Shown: one piece after another, positions 25,796-33,513 of the stretch | Layout of the letters: every line of letters starts with the position of its first letter | Position numbering within the stretch: position 1 is the first letter of the stretch | The notes under the pieces: generated by a model | Told to the model about the DNA's origin: nothing | What the model saw: only the letters and a program-made list of their open reading frames with translations | Databases searched by the model: none | Made by a program: the position numbers and the translations under genes | Source of the DNA: Amycolatopsis decaplanina DSM 44594 | GTDB lineage: Bacteria; Actinomycetota; Actinomycetes; Mycobacteriales; Pseudonocardiaceae | Assembly: GCF_000342005.1 (NCBI RefSeq) | Contig: NZ_AOHO01000026.1 | Location: 62,001-126,000 of the forward strand | Direction of reading: 5' to 3' | DNA length: 64,000 nucleotides

Positions 25796-26291
25796 GATGC
25801 CGCCCCGCCGTCTGCTGTGGACACTGCTGGTGGCCGCGGTGCTGCTGGCCGCCGACCAGCTGACCAAATGGTGGGCCGTCGACGCCCTCACCGACCACGC
25901 GCCGATACCGGTGATCGGCGACTTCATCCGGTTCCGGCTGCTCTACAACCCGGGCGCGGCGTTCTCGCTCGGCGCGAACTCCACCTGGATCTTCGCGATC
26001 CTGGCCGGGGTCGCGGTGGTCGCGCTGCTGTGGATCTCCCGCAAGGTCCGTTCGGCGGCCTGGGCGATCTCGCTCGGGCTGCTGCTCGGCGGCGCGACGA
26101 CACATCTGGGCGACCGCCTGTTCCGCGAGCCCGGTTTCGCGCGCGGTCACGTCGTCGACTTCATCGACTACAACGGCTGGTTCGTCGGGAACGTCGCCGA
26201 CATCGCGCTGTTCTTCGGCGCTGTGTCGCTTTTCGTGCTGAGTTTCCGGGGCGTCCCGCTCGAGGGCGTCAAGGAGACGGGCGAGGAGTAA
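25773..26291 (+). CDS. lspA: Signal peptidase II (prolipoprotein signal peptidase)
   Basis: The 172-residue integral membrane aspartic protease cleaves the signal peptide of lipid-modified prolipoproteins at the cytoplasmic membrane. It has four membrane segments, the motif YNPGAAFSLG near residue 60, and both catalytic aspartates, in GHVVDFID and NVADIAL. The conserved GGALGN.xDR box reads GGATTHLGDR, so the usual Asn is His. A second copy of lspA elsewhere in the genome is possible. ATG 25773 gives a 23-nt overlap with the upstream gene. ATG 25797 is an equally plausible start. Confidence 0.9.
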   Translation: MSTENATEMPPRRLLWTLLVAAVLLAADQLTKWWAVDALTDHAPIPVIGDFIRFRLLYNPGAAFSLGANSTWIFAILAGVAVVALLWISRKVRSAAWAISLGLLLGGATTHLGDRLFREPGFARGHVVDFIDYNGWFVGNVADIALFFGAVSLFVLSFRGVPLEGVKETGEE

Positions 26292-26432
26292 CGCCTTCGG
26301 GATCCGCGAGGACGACCAGGTCCCGTCTCCGCTTCGACCAAAACCGAAGGACCGTCTTCGAGCAGGCGGCTCGGCTCGTCGCGCCCATGTTTGATCGTGT
26401 AGGATTTTGTGTGGTTGATGCAGGGAGGCTTC

Positions 26433-27233
26433 GTGCTCGCGCGGCAACGACAGGCGGTGATCCTCGAGGAGGCGCGACGGACCGGCGCGGTCCGGGTCAG
26501 CGATCTCGTCACGAGGCTCGGCGTTTCCGACATGACGGTGCGCCGCGATCTCGACGTGCTCGCGAGCCGGGGTCTGGTCGAGAAGGTCTACGGCGGCGCC
26601 ACCTCCATCGGCGGCAAGAGCACCGACGAGCCCGGATTCGAGGCGAAATCCGTGCGCCAGCGCGCGCAGAAGGAGGCCATCGCCGCCCTCGCGGCCGGGC
26701 TGGTCCGGCCGGGTACCGCGATCGGCATCTCCGCCGGCACCACCACGTGGACCCTGGCCAGGGCACTCGACGAACTCCCCGGCCTGACCATCGTCACGAA
26801 CTCCATCCAGGTCGCCGACGTGCTGCGCGGCGCGAACCAGCCGGATCGCACGGTGGTCCTCACCGGCGGTGTCCGCACCCCGTCGGACGCGCTCGTCGGG
26901 CCGGTCGCCGTGCAGAGCCTGCGGTCGCTGCACCTGGACGTCGTCTTCCTCGGCGTGCACGGGATGGCCGACGGCGCCGGGTTCACCACGCCGAACCTCA
27001 CCGAATCGGAGACCGACCGCGCGCTGGTGGAAGCGGGCCGCAAGCTGGTCGTGCTGGCCGACCACACCAAATGGGGCATCGTCGGCATCTCCACCATCGC
27101 CGGGCTCGAAGAGGCCGACGTCGTCGTCTCGGACGACGGTTTGTCCGACAACGCAAGGGAAACGCTCACCGGGCAGGCGGGTGAGCTGATGATCGCCGAA
27201 ACGGCGGAGACGGCTGAGGCTGAAGAAGCGTGA
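26433..27233 (+). CDS. DeoR-family sugar-metabolism regulator
   Basis: The 266-residue protein has the DeoR winged helix at residues 1-55 (RQRQAVILEEARRTGAVRVS, then LVTRLGVSDMTVRRDLDVLA) and a C-terminal DeoR sugar-phosphate sensor domain with the ISAGTTTW motif near 95. GTG 26433 is the start because GGGAGG lies 4 nt upstream. An upstream in-frame GTG at 26409 was rejected. Its stop overlaps the galT start (GTGA), so it probably controls its own operon in response to a galactose-pathway phosphate sugar. AT-rich DNA before the gene (26388-26415) is the likely promoter. Confidence 0.88.
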   Translation: MLARQRQAVILEEARRTGAVRVSDLVTRLGVSDMTVRRDLDVLASRGLVEKVYGGATSIGGKSTDEPGFEAKSVRQRAQKEAIAALAAGLVRPGTAIGISAGTTTWTLARALDELPGLTIVTNSIQVADVLRGANQPDRTVVLTGGVRTPSDALVGPVAVQSLRSLHLDVVFLGVHGMADGAGFTTPNLTESETDRALVEAGRKLVVLADHTKWGIVGISTIAGLEEADVVVSDDGLSDNARETLTGQAGELMIAETAETAEAEEA

Positions 27234-28312
27234 AGCGCACGGTTAGGCACCTGGCCGACGGCCGGGAGATCATCTATTTCGACGCACCCGGCGCGCCCGA
27301 ACGCGCCGCCGAGGACACGCGTGACCTGCCTCAGGTCGCCGCGGCGTCGGAGATCCGGCGCGATCCGCTGACCGGGGAATGGGTGGCGATGGCCGCGCAC
27401 CGGCAGACGCGGACCTACAAACCGCCCGCCGACCTGTGCCCGCTGTGTCCCACGAAACCCGGGAAGCCCAGCGAGATCCCGGAGCCGGACTACGACGTCG
27501 CGGTGTTCGAGAACCGCTTTCCCTCCTTCGCCCGCAACGTCATCGGCGAAGCGTCCACAGTGGATGGTGCGGGACTGGTGCCGGTCGCGCCGGGCGTCGG
27601 CCGCTGCGAGGTCGTCTGCTTCACCAGTGACCACGACGGTTCTTTCGCCGGGCTGACGGCGAAGCAGGTCCGCGCGGTCGTCGACGCCTGGGCCGACCGC
27701 ACCGCCGAACTGTCCGCGATGGACGGTGTCGAGCAGGTCTTCCCGTTCGAGAACCGCGGCGAAGAGATCGGTGTGACCCTGCACCATCCGCACGGCCAGA
27801 TCTACGGCTACCCGTTCGTGACGCCGAAGACCGAGCGGATGCTGGAGGTCGCCCGCGCCTACGAGGCCGAGCACGGCCGTCCGGTGATGGGGGATGTCCT
27901 GGCCGCCGAGCGGGCGTCCGGGGCGAGGGTCGTGGTCGCGGGCGAGCACTGGACGGCGTTCGTGCCGCCCGCCGCGCGCTGGCCGGTGCAGGTCCAGATC
28001 GTGCCGCATCGGCAGGTGCCCGACATCCCCGCGCTGTCGGACGCCGAACGCGACGACTTCGCCGACGTCTACCTCGAAGTCCTTCGTCGTTGCGACGGGC
28101 TCTACGACCGGCCGTTGCCCTACATCGCGGCCTGGAACCAGGCGCCCGCCAAACGCGATCGCGAACTCGGCTGGCTGTACCTGGAGGTGTTCTCGGTCCT
28201 GCGATCCAAGGACAAGCTGAAGTACCTGGCGGGGTCGGAGTCCGGGATGGCCGTGTGGATCAACGACGCCACCCCCGAACAGATCGCGGACAGGCTGCGC
28301 GCCACCCGCTGA
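27230..28312 (+). CDS. galT: Galactose-1-phosphate uridylyltransferase
   Basis: GalT exchanges UMP between UDP-glucose and galactose-1-phosphate in the Leloir pathway. The 360-residue protein has the active-site HPH triad at 186-188 in LHHPHGQIYGYP, a metal-binding CPLCP near residue 67, and the NRFPSF motif of the N-terminal HIT-like fold. The second half includes VQIVPHRQVPD. GTG 27230 overlaps the DeoR stop by 4 nt. No galK or galE lies next to it. The UDP-glucose it needs could come from the pyrophosphorylase at 56912. Confidence 0.94.
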   Translation: MKRTVRHLADGREIIYFDAPGAPERAAEDTRDLPQVAAASEIRRDPLTGEWVAMAAHRQTRTYKPPADLCPLCPTKPGKPSEIPEPDYDVAVFENRFPSFARNVIGEASTVDGAGLVPVAPGVGRCEVVCFTSDHDGSFAGLTAKQVRAVVDAWADRTAELSAMDGVEQVFPFENRGEEIGVTLHHPHGQIYGYPFVTPKTERMLEVARAYEAEHGRPVMGDVLAAERASGARVVVAGEHWTAFVPPAARWPVQVQIVPHRQVPDIPALSDAERDDFADVYLEVLRRCDGLYDRPLPYIAAWNQAPAKRDRELGWLYLEVFSVLRSKDKLKYLAGSESGMAVWINDATPEQIADRLRATR

Positions 28313-28346
28313 CGGGGCCATACTCATGTGCGATGCACAGCTTTGG

Positions 28347-28364
28347 CTCAGGAACTTCTCAGGA
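28347..28364 (+). promoter_or_regulatory. MprA-box-like direct repeat upstream of htrA/pepD
   Basis: CTCAGGA-N4-CTCAGGA is a perfect direct repeat with an 11-nt period. Its first base is 38 nt before the ATG at 28385, exactly as at mprA. The GGAACTT between the cores also resembles an ECF sigma -35 element, an alternative reading. Confidence 0.55.
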
Positions 28365-28384
28365 CCATCCCGCAAGGTGAAGAC

Positions 28385-29836
28385 ATGACCGAGAACGACC
28401 CCAGCGGCCAGGACGCCGAGAAGGCGCGGCCCGCCGGCGCTCAGCCGGACGCGGAACAGAGCGCGAGCTGGGCGGCCCAGTCCGCGCCGCGGCAGCCTGA
28501 CGCGACCGGCCTCGGCGGCCATGCCACTCCGCACACCGGAGCGCAGCAGGCCTACACCCCGGAACAGCAGTACAACCCGTGGTCGCCCCAGGCACAGACC
28601 CAGACCCATCAGACGCAGACCCAGCAGGCGCCAGTCCAGGAGCACCAGACGCAGGGCCAGTTCACGCAGGGACACCAGATCCCGGGCCAGCAGACGCCGT
28701 ACACCCAGCCGGGCCCGTCGGTCTACGCGGTCCCGCAGCAGCGCCAGTCCTCGAAGTCCACCTCGGGCAAGCTGCTCGCCGGTGTCGCGGCGATCGCGCT
28801 GGTCGTCGGTGGTGTCGCGGGAGGCACGGTCGGCTACCTCACCGGCGACGGGTCCGGTGGCGCCTCCGTGAACGCGCTCGACGCGCCGAAGCCCGCTCAG
28901 CAGACGGGTAACCTGCCCGCCGGTTCGGTGGAATCCGTGGCGCAGAAGCTGTCGCCGAGCGTGGTCGAGCTGCAGGTGTCCGGGCGGTCGGGTGCGGGCG
29001 AGGGCTCCGGTTTCGTGCTCAGCACCGACGGTTACGTGCTGACCAACAACCACGTCGTCGAGGTCGCCGCCGGTGGCGGGCAGATCCAGGCGGTGTTCCA
29101 GGACGGCAAGAAGGGCACCGCGACCGTCGTCGGCCGCGACCCCACGACGGACATCGCCGTGGTGAAGGTCAGCGGCGTCAGCGGCCTGACCCCGGTGGAG
29201 CTCGGCCGGTCCGACGACCTGCGGGTCGGGCAGCCGGTGGTCGCCATCGGTTCGCCGTTCGAACTGACGGGCACGGTCACCTCGGGCATCGTCAGCGCGC
29301 TGAACCGGCCGGTGAGCGCCGGTGGCAACGGCGACCAGACCACGGTGATGTCCGCGGTGCAGACCGACGCGGCGATCAACCCCGGAAACTCCGGCGGCCC
29401 GCTCGCGAACATGGCCGGCCAGGTCATCGGCATCAACTCGGCGATCTACAGCCCGAAGTCCGCGCAGGGCCAGGGCGGCGAGAGCGGCGGCAACGTCGGC
29501 ATCGGCTTCGCGATCCCGATCGACCAGGCGCGCCGCACGGCCGACGACATCATCAACACCGGCCAGGCGACGCAGACCTTCATCGGCGCGCGGGTGCAGA
29601 CGGCGCCGACGGGCGGAGCGCAGCTCGGTGAGATCTCGCCGGGCAGCCCCGCGGAGAAGGCAGGCCTCAAATCCGGTGACGTCGTGACGAAGCTGGACGA
29701 CCGGTCGATCCCCAACGCGGACGCGCTCGTCGCCGAGATCCGCACCCGGGCGCCGAACGACAAGGTGAAGTTCACCCTGAGCGGTGACAAGGTGGTCGAG
29801 GTGACCCTCGGCGGCCAGCCCGTCACCCCGAACTAG
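28385..29836 (+). CDS. pepD: Membrane-anchored HtrA/PepD-type serine protease
   Basis: The 483-residue protein is a trypsin-like envelope protease with one PDZ domain. An N-terminal 120-residue cytoplasmic tail is Gln/Pro/Thr-rich with short QTQ repeats. One membrane segment at about 130-152 (LLAGVAAIALVVGGVAGG) places the protease outside. The triad is His223 in TNNHVVEV, Asp256 in TTDIAVVKV and Ser336 in NPGNSGGPL. The PDZ domain covers about 395-480. ATG 28385 has AAGGTGA just upstream. In mycobacteria PepD is controlled by MprAB and feeds back on it; the direct repeat shared with mprA supports that here. Confidence 0.94.
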   Translation: MTENDPSGQDAEKARPAGAQPDAEQSASWAAQSAPRQPDATGLGGHATPHTGAQQAYTPEQQYNPWSPQAQTQTHQTQTQQAPVQEHQTQGQFTQGHQIPGQQTPYTQPGPSVYAVPQQRQSSKSTSGKLLAGVAAIALVVGGVAGGTVGYLTGDGSGGASVNALDAPKPAQQTGNLPAGSVESVAQKLSPSVVELQVSGRSGAGEGSGFVLSTDGYVLTNNHVVEVAAGGGQIQAVFQDGKKGTATVVGRDPTTDIAVVKVSGVSGLTPVELGRSDDLRVGQPVVAIGSPFELTGTVTSGIVSALNRPVSAGGNGDQTTVMSAVQTDAAINPGNSGGPLANMAGQVIGINSAIYSPKSAQGQGGESGGNVGIGFAIPIDQARRTADDIINTGQATQTFIGARVQTAPTGGAQLGEISPGSPAEKAGLKSGDVVTKLDDRSIPNADALVAEIRTRAPNDKVKFTLSGDKVVEVTLGGQPVTPN

Positions 29837-29908
29837 CCCCACAACGCTCGGCCGCAGTGCGCGGCCGAGACCAAACCCCGGCTCGAACCCCCAGCGGGCC
29901 GGACCAGA

Positions 29909-29954
29909 GGCCACGCGCGACCGGCTGCCAATCCCGGTCGCGCGTGGCCCTTTT
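29909..29954 (+). terminator. Intrinsic terminator of the htrA/pepD gene
   Basis: A perfect 16-bp stem (29909-29924 with 29934-29949, GC-rich) with a 9-nt loop is followed by CTTTT. It lies 72 nt after the protease stop and would end rightward transcription. Confidence 0.9.
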
Positions 29955-30010
29955 ATCGAGGGGTAAGGCAAACGAGCCCACCACGCCACCTTTGCCCTAC
30001 CCCTCAATAA
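29953..30010. repeat. Intergenic inverted repeat, copy A (short form)
   Basis: Arms of about 20 nt face each other: TTATCGAGGGGTAAGGCAAA at the left and TTTGCCCTACCCCTCAATAA at the right. They flank an 18-nt centre. The same arms recur at 36700-36889. The copy sits between convergent genes directly behind a terminator, and the stop of the leftward gene lies inside its right arm. Confidence 0.8.
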
Positions 30011-30416
30011 CGCGCTTTCGGCGGAGGAAAACGGCCACGAGCACGCCGAGCCAGACGACGGCCAGGGTGACGAGCAGGCCGGTGACGGTGTCGGCGTCGT
30101 GCAAGCCCGGGTTCCGGGCGCCGCCGAATGGACGCCACAGCAACGGGAACGCGAGCAGCGTCAGGACGCCGCTGAGTACCGCGCCCGTCTTGACCGGGGT
30201 ATTCCACCGTTCCGGGAGGACCCTGCTCAGGGCGAATCCCACGGCGCCGACGAGCGGCGCGATCAGCAGGTCGTGTACCAGCGGACCGCCGGCGAGCCAG
30301 CCGAGTGTCCCGAAGACGTCCGGGCGCAGCGGGAAGGCGTACTCGGCGAACAACGTCGCGCCCCAGGCGAGCGCGCCCAGACCGGGCAGGAACAGCAACA
30401 GCCGCAGCGTCTTCAC
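29997..30416 (-). CDS. Small integral membrane protein
   Basis: The 139-residue protein has four predicted membrane segments (for example LLLFLPGLGALAWGATLFA at the N-terminus and LLVTLAVVWLGVLVAVFL near the C-terminus) and ends in a basic RRKR tail. I recognise no family. GTG 30416 overlaps the stop of the molybdopterin oxidoreductase gene (GTGA), so it is the last gene of the five-gene operon. It may be a membrane partner of that enzyme. That is inferred from the overlap only. Confidence 0.7.
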   Translation of the reverse strand: MKTLRLLLFLPGLGALAWGATLFAEYAFPLRPDVFGTLGWLAGGPLVHDLLIAPLVGAVGFALSRVLPERWNTPVKTGAVLSGVLTLLAFPLLWRPFGGARNPGLHDADTVTGLLVTLAVVWLGVLVAVFLRRKRVIEG

Positions 30417-31480
30417 AGTGTCTCCAAGCGGGTGACCCATTTCGTCTGCAGGACGCCGGGCCGGTTCGGCGCGATGATCCGGCACGGGAAGCCGTGGTCG
30501 GCGTCGAGCACTTCACCGTTGAGTTCCAGCGCCAGCAGGGTGAGTTCGTCCGCGGTGTGCTCGCCGGGGAGGTCGCTGATCCCGTAGGGCCCGGCCTTCT
30601 CCAGCGAGAACACGCGGACCGGCGTGCCCGGCGTGCTTCCGGCGTGCCGCAACAACTCCGGCAGCGAGACTCCGCTCCAGCGCGCGGACTCGCTCCATCC
30701 TTCGACGCAAGCGATCGGCAGCTCGGCCGAAGTCCTCGGGAGGGCGCGGAGTTCTTCCAGCGAATAGGTCTTCGTGCCGTTCGGGGTCACGACCGAGAGC
30801 CGCCAGTTCGGGTCTTTCGCCGTGTCCAGGACACCGGCCGCGGCGGCGGTCCGGTTCACCGGCAGCCCCTGCGGTCCCTTATCGCTGCGCCACGAAAGAC
30901 CGGAGACGTTACGCAGCAAAGGAACCGTCGCTCCGGCTGTCGCCACGACGGCGACACCCGCGGCCAGCCAGGTCGTGCGGAGGAAGGCACGCCGCGAGGG
31001 TTCGGGCGCCTGGGTGAGCGAGCGGCGGACGATGGGGAGTTTCACCGCGATGTGCACCAGGATCGAGCCGATCGCCACCCACGCGACCGCGTAGTGCAGT
31101 TGCGGGAAGTAGAACGTCCACGGGTAGTTCTGCGCGACGTTGAACAGGCCGGTGACGAGTTCGAAGAAGGCGGCCGCGGAAAGCACCAGGATCGACAGGC
31201 GTTCGAGCGCGTGTGGCAGCGAACGGATCACCGGGCGCTCGAACAGTTTCGGGTAGACGCTCCAGAGTTTGCCCAGCAGCAAGGGAATCGACGCGATGCC
31301 GGAGAGCACGTGCGTGCCCTGCGTGACCCGGTACAGCCAGACCGGACGGCTCGGCCAGCCGGACCACGACGGCGGATGCTGGATGAAATGGCTGATCAGG
31401 CCGGTGACGAAGCACAGGGTGAACGTGACGGCGAGAGCCAGCCCGATCCGGGACGTCACGCGCTCCGAAGGTGTGTTCAT
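30413..31480 (-). CDS. Membrane-anchored molybdopterin-dependent (sulfite oxidase-like) oxidoreductase
   Basis: The 355-residue protein has an N-terminal membrane domain with about five segments in residues 8-215, resembling a cytochrome b561-type anchor. It is followed by a sulfite-oxidase-family molybdopterin domain. The domain's signatures are the likely Mo-ligand cysteine in LPIACVEGWS and the DADHGFPCRIIAPNRPG motif near the C-terminus. The catalytic domain is presumably extracytoplasmic. ATG 31480 has GGAGAAAG upstream and overlaps the methyltransferase stop (ATGA). The electron acceptor and substrate are not evident. Confidence 0.85.
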   Translation of the reverse strand: MNTPSERVTSRIGLALAVTFTLCFVTGLISHFIQHPPSWSGWPSRPVWLYRVTQGTHVLSGIASIPLLLGKLWSVYPKLFERPVIRSLPHALERLSILVLSAAAFFELVTGLFNVAQNYPWTFYFPQLHYAVAWVAIGSILVHIAVKLPIVRRSLTQAPEPSRRAFLRTTWLAAGVAVVATAGATVPLLRNVSGLSWRSDKGPQGLPVNRTAAAAGVLDTAKDPNWRLSVVTPNGTKTYSLEELRALPRTSAELPIACVEGWSESARWSGVSLPELLRHAGSTPGTPVRVFSLEKAGPYGISDLPGEHTADELTLLALELNGEVLDADHGFPCRIIAPNRPGVLQTKWVTRLETL

Positions 31481-32088
31481 GCTTTCTCCAGGCAGGCGAA
31501 CCAACGGCGGCCGTGGCTGGTGGCCCAGGCGACCCGGAACGCGGTGCGGGCGGCGAGATCCGCGATCGCTTCGACGCCGACCCACGCCCAGGTGAACCAG
31601 TTGCCGTCGTCGTCCGGTCGCAGGCGGACCCGGCCTTGGCGGACGCCGCGGCCGGGCGGGTCGAGTTCGACGAGCACGGTCCCGCCGTCGGTGATCAGCT
31701 CCGCCATCCGCGTCAGCAAGCGGTGCGGATCGCCGCCGATGCCGATGTTCCCGTCTGCCAGGAGGACATGCCGCCAGCGCCCTTCGCCGGGGAGCCGGTC
31801 GAAGACGTCGCGGTGGAGCGCGGCGGCGCCCCTGGCGTGGGTGAGCCGCACGGCGGTGGCCGAGATGTCGACGCCGAGCGAGGCGACGCCGCGTTCGGAC
31901 AGCGCGGCGGTGAGCCTGCCGGGACCGCAGCCGACGTCGAGGGTCGGGCCGTCACAGGCGTCGAGGAGGACGTCATCGCCTTCGCAGGGAATGGCCGTCC
32001 AGCGGTCCACCGGCAGGTCGACGCGTTCGCCGGTCGCCAGTTCCAGCCAGCAGCGGTGGCCGAGCAGGCCGCGGTCGAAGGCGGTCAC
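31477..32088 (-). CDS. Class I SAM-dependent methyltransferase
   Basis: The 203-residue protein shows the Rossmann SAM-binding motif I, TLDVGCGPGRLTAALSERG, near residue 50 and the acidic SLGVDIS of motif II. The C-terminal part is ordinary for small methyltransferases. GTG 32088 overlaps the DUF2064 gene stop by 4 nt. It is the third gene in the glycosyltransferase operon. The substrate is unknown; neighbours suggest a modified sugar or lipid-linked product. Confidence 0.82.
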   Translation of the reverse strand: MTAFDRGLLGHRCWLELATGERVDLPVDRWTAIPCEGDDVLLDACDGPTLDVGCGPGRLTAALSERGVASLGVDISATAVRLTHARGAAALHRDVFDRLPGEGRWRHVLLADGNIGIGGDPHRLLTRMAELITDGGTVLVELDPPGRGVRQGRVRLRPDDDGNWFTWAWVGVEAIADLAARTAFRVAWATSHGRRWFACLEKA

Positions 32089-32729
32089 CGGACTTCGGCC
32101 ACCGCTCGGGCGAACCGGCCGTGCGGTACCGCCGCCGCGACTCGCCGCGCGTCCGCGACAGTGTCCACATCGGACAGTGTGGGCAGGGTGCCGGGTCGCA
32201 GGCCGATGTCGGCCAGCGCGCGCAGGGTCTGCCGTCCGGTGTCGTCGCGCGACATCGGGACCCCGGCGAGGGCTTTGGCGTGCAACGGATCCTTGAGTCC
32301 CAGCGCCCACCAACCACCGTCCTCGGCCGGTCCGAGGACGGAATCTTCGGGCCGGTTCGCGGCCTCGGTCAGCAAGGCCGGGGTGACCTGTGGCGTGTCC
32401 ATCCCGATCTGCAGCACTGATTCCCCGGGACGGGGGGCGTCGGCGTGGGCGTTGACGAGCCTGATGTCGAAACCTTCACCGCGTTGGGCGATCACCTCCG
32501 TTTTTCGGAGTGCTGTGGCGATTTCCGTGCGGCGGGTGGCTTTGCCGAGATCGCCGGTCAGCGCCACGACCACGCGTGCCTCCGGGGTCAGAAGGGCGGC
32601 TTCGAGGGTGTCGAGCAGCGAGGCGGCCGCGATCTCGGCGGCCTGCTCCGGCGTCGCGGGCGGGCACAGCCGCGTCTTCGCGAAACCGGGCACGGGCGCC
32701 TTGGCGACGATCAACAGGCAGAAGGTCAT
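32085..32729 (-). CDS. DUF2064 (TIGR04282-like) glycosyltransferase-fold protein
   Basis: The 214-residue protein belongs to the DUF2064/TIGR04282 group of nucleotide-diphospho-sugar transferase-like proteins. It begins MTFCLLIVAKAPVPGFAKTR, the family's hallmark start. It continues with the acidic GMDTPQVTPALL and PAEDGGWWALGL motifs typical of the group. ATG 32729 overlaps the GT2 stop by 4 nt, and the upstream in-frame extension is rejected. Family members sit beside GT2 and methyltransferase genes, as here, but the product is not known. Confidence 0.86.
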   Translation of the reverse strand: MTFCLLIVAKAPVPGFAKTRLCPPATPEQAAEIAAASLLDTLEAALLTPEARVVVALTGDLGKATRRTEIATALRKTEVIAQRGEGFDIRLVNAHADAPRPGESVLQIGMDTPQVTPALLTEAANRPEDSVLGPAEDGGWWALGLKDPLHAKALAGVPMSRDDTGRQTLRALADIGLRPGTLPTLSDVDTVADARRVAAAVPHGRFARAVAEVR

Positions 32730-33391
32730 CGGCTCAGCACCCGCCCGAAATCCCGCGTGGCGCGTAAGGTTCCCCGCAGCGAGCCGGAGACCTTCGACTT
32801 CGTGCCCTTGGCGCGTTCGCCGTATGACACGTCGAACTCGGTGACCCGCCAGCCCGCGCGGCTCGCCTTGATCAGCAGTTCCAGCGGGTAGCCGAAGGCG
32901 CGATCGGTGACGTCGAGATCGAGGAGCGCCTGCCGTCGGACGGCTCGCAGCGGCGCGATGTCCCGGACCGGCAATCCCTTGTGCCGCAGAAGCGACGAGA
33001 TCAGCGCATTGCCCGCTCTCGCGTGCCACGGCCAGACGCCCGGCCCGGTCGGTACTCGCCGCCCGACGGTCAGATCGGCATCGGCGAGTCCGCGCACCAG
33101 CGTCGGCAGTTCGGTGAGGTCGAGAGAACCGTCGGCGTCGGCGAAACAGACGACGTCCGCCGTGGCCGCTTTCAGCCCCGTGTGCACCGCGGCGCCGTAG
33201 CCGCGCCGGGGTTCGTGGACGACCTTCGCCCCGAGCCCGGCCGCGATCCCGGCGGAACCGTCCGTGGAGCCGTTGTCGACCACGATCGCCCGATACCGCT
33301 CGGGCAGCGCCGCCAGTACGCCGGGAAGGGCGCCGGCCTCGTCGAGACAGGGGAGCACGACGTCAACCTGGTCATCGTTCACGCAACGCAC
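32726..33391 (-). CDS. Family 2 glycosyltransferase
   Basis: The 221-residue protein is a GT-A fold transferase of the DPM1/DPG synthase type. It has VDVVLPCLDEAGALPGVLAA at the N-terminus, VVDNGSTDGS, and the metal-binding FADADGSLD near residue 84. It lacks membrane segments. It is the first gene of the leftward five-gene operon. The start is uncertain between GTG 33391 and GTG 33382, and neither has a strong ribosome-binding site. The operon is divergent from the membrane protein gene at 33514, and a direct repeat lies between them. Confidence 0.88.
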   Translation of the reverse strand: MRCVNDDQVDVVLPCLDEAGALPGVLAALPERYRAIVVDNGSTDGSAGIAAGLGAKVVHEPRRGYGAAVHTGLKAATADVVCFADADGSLDLTELPTLVRGLADADLTVGRRVPTGPGVWPWHARAGNALISSLLRHKGLPVRDIAPLRAVRRQALLDLDVTDRAFGYPLELLIKASRAGWRVTEFDVSYGERAKGTKSKVSGSLRGTLRATRDFGRVLSR

Positions 33392-33429
33392 GTTAAGTCC
33401 GGGATGGACGGACGAAAACCCTTGTGGTG

Positions 33430-33474
33430 CTTACCGAATCATGACGTCGGTGAAGTTCTTACCGAGTTCTGACG
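33430..33474. promoter_or_regulatory. Direct repeat in divergent promoter region
   Basis: Two 17-bp repeats, CTTACCGAATCATGACG (33430-33446) and CTTACCGAGTTCTGACG (33458-33474), match at 14 of 17 positions with 28 nt start to start. They lie between two divergent operons, one of which encodes an OmpR-type regulator. They form a candidate tandem operator for it. Confidence 0.5.
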
Positions 33475-33513
33475 GACTCCGCCTTCAAGCAGCCGGGCGG
33501 CGGGAACGCGGTT

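Noticed and set aside
28560..28740. Short CAG-rich tandem pattern suggesting a microsatellite
   Set aside because: It stays in frame and encodes the Gln/Thr-rich cytoplasmic tail of the HtrA-type protease.
26588..30007. An 1139-codon leftward open frame opposite the DeoR, galT and htrA genes
   Set aside because: Composition is low-complexity Arg/Gly/Leu with no domain, and three recognisable genes lie on the other strand.
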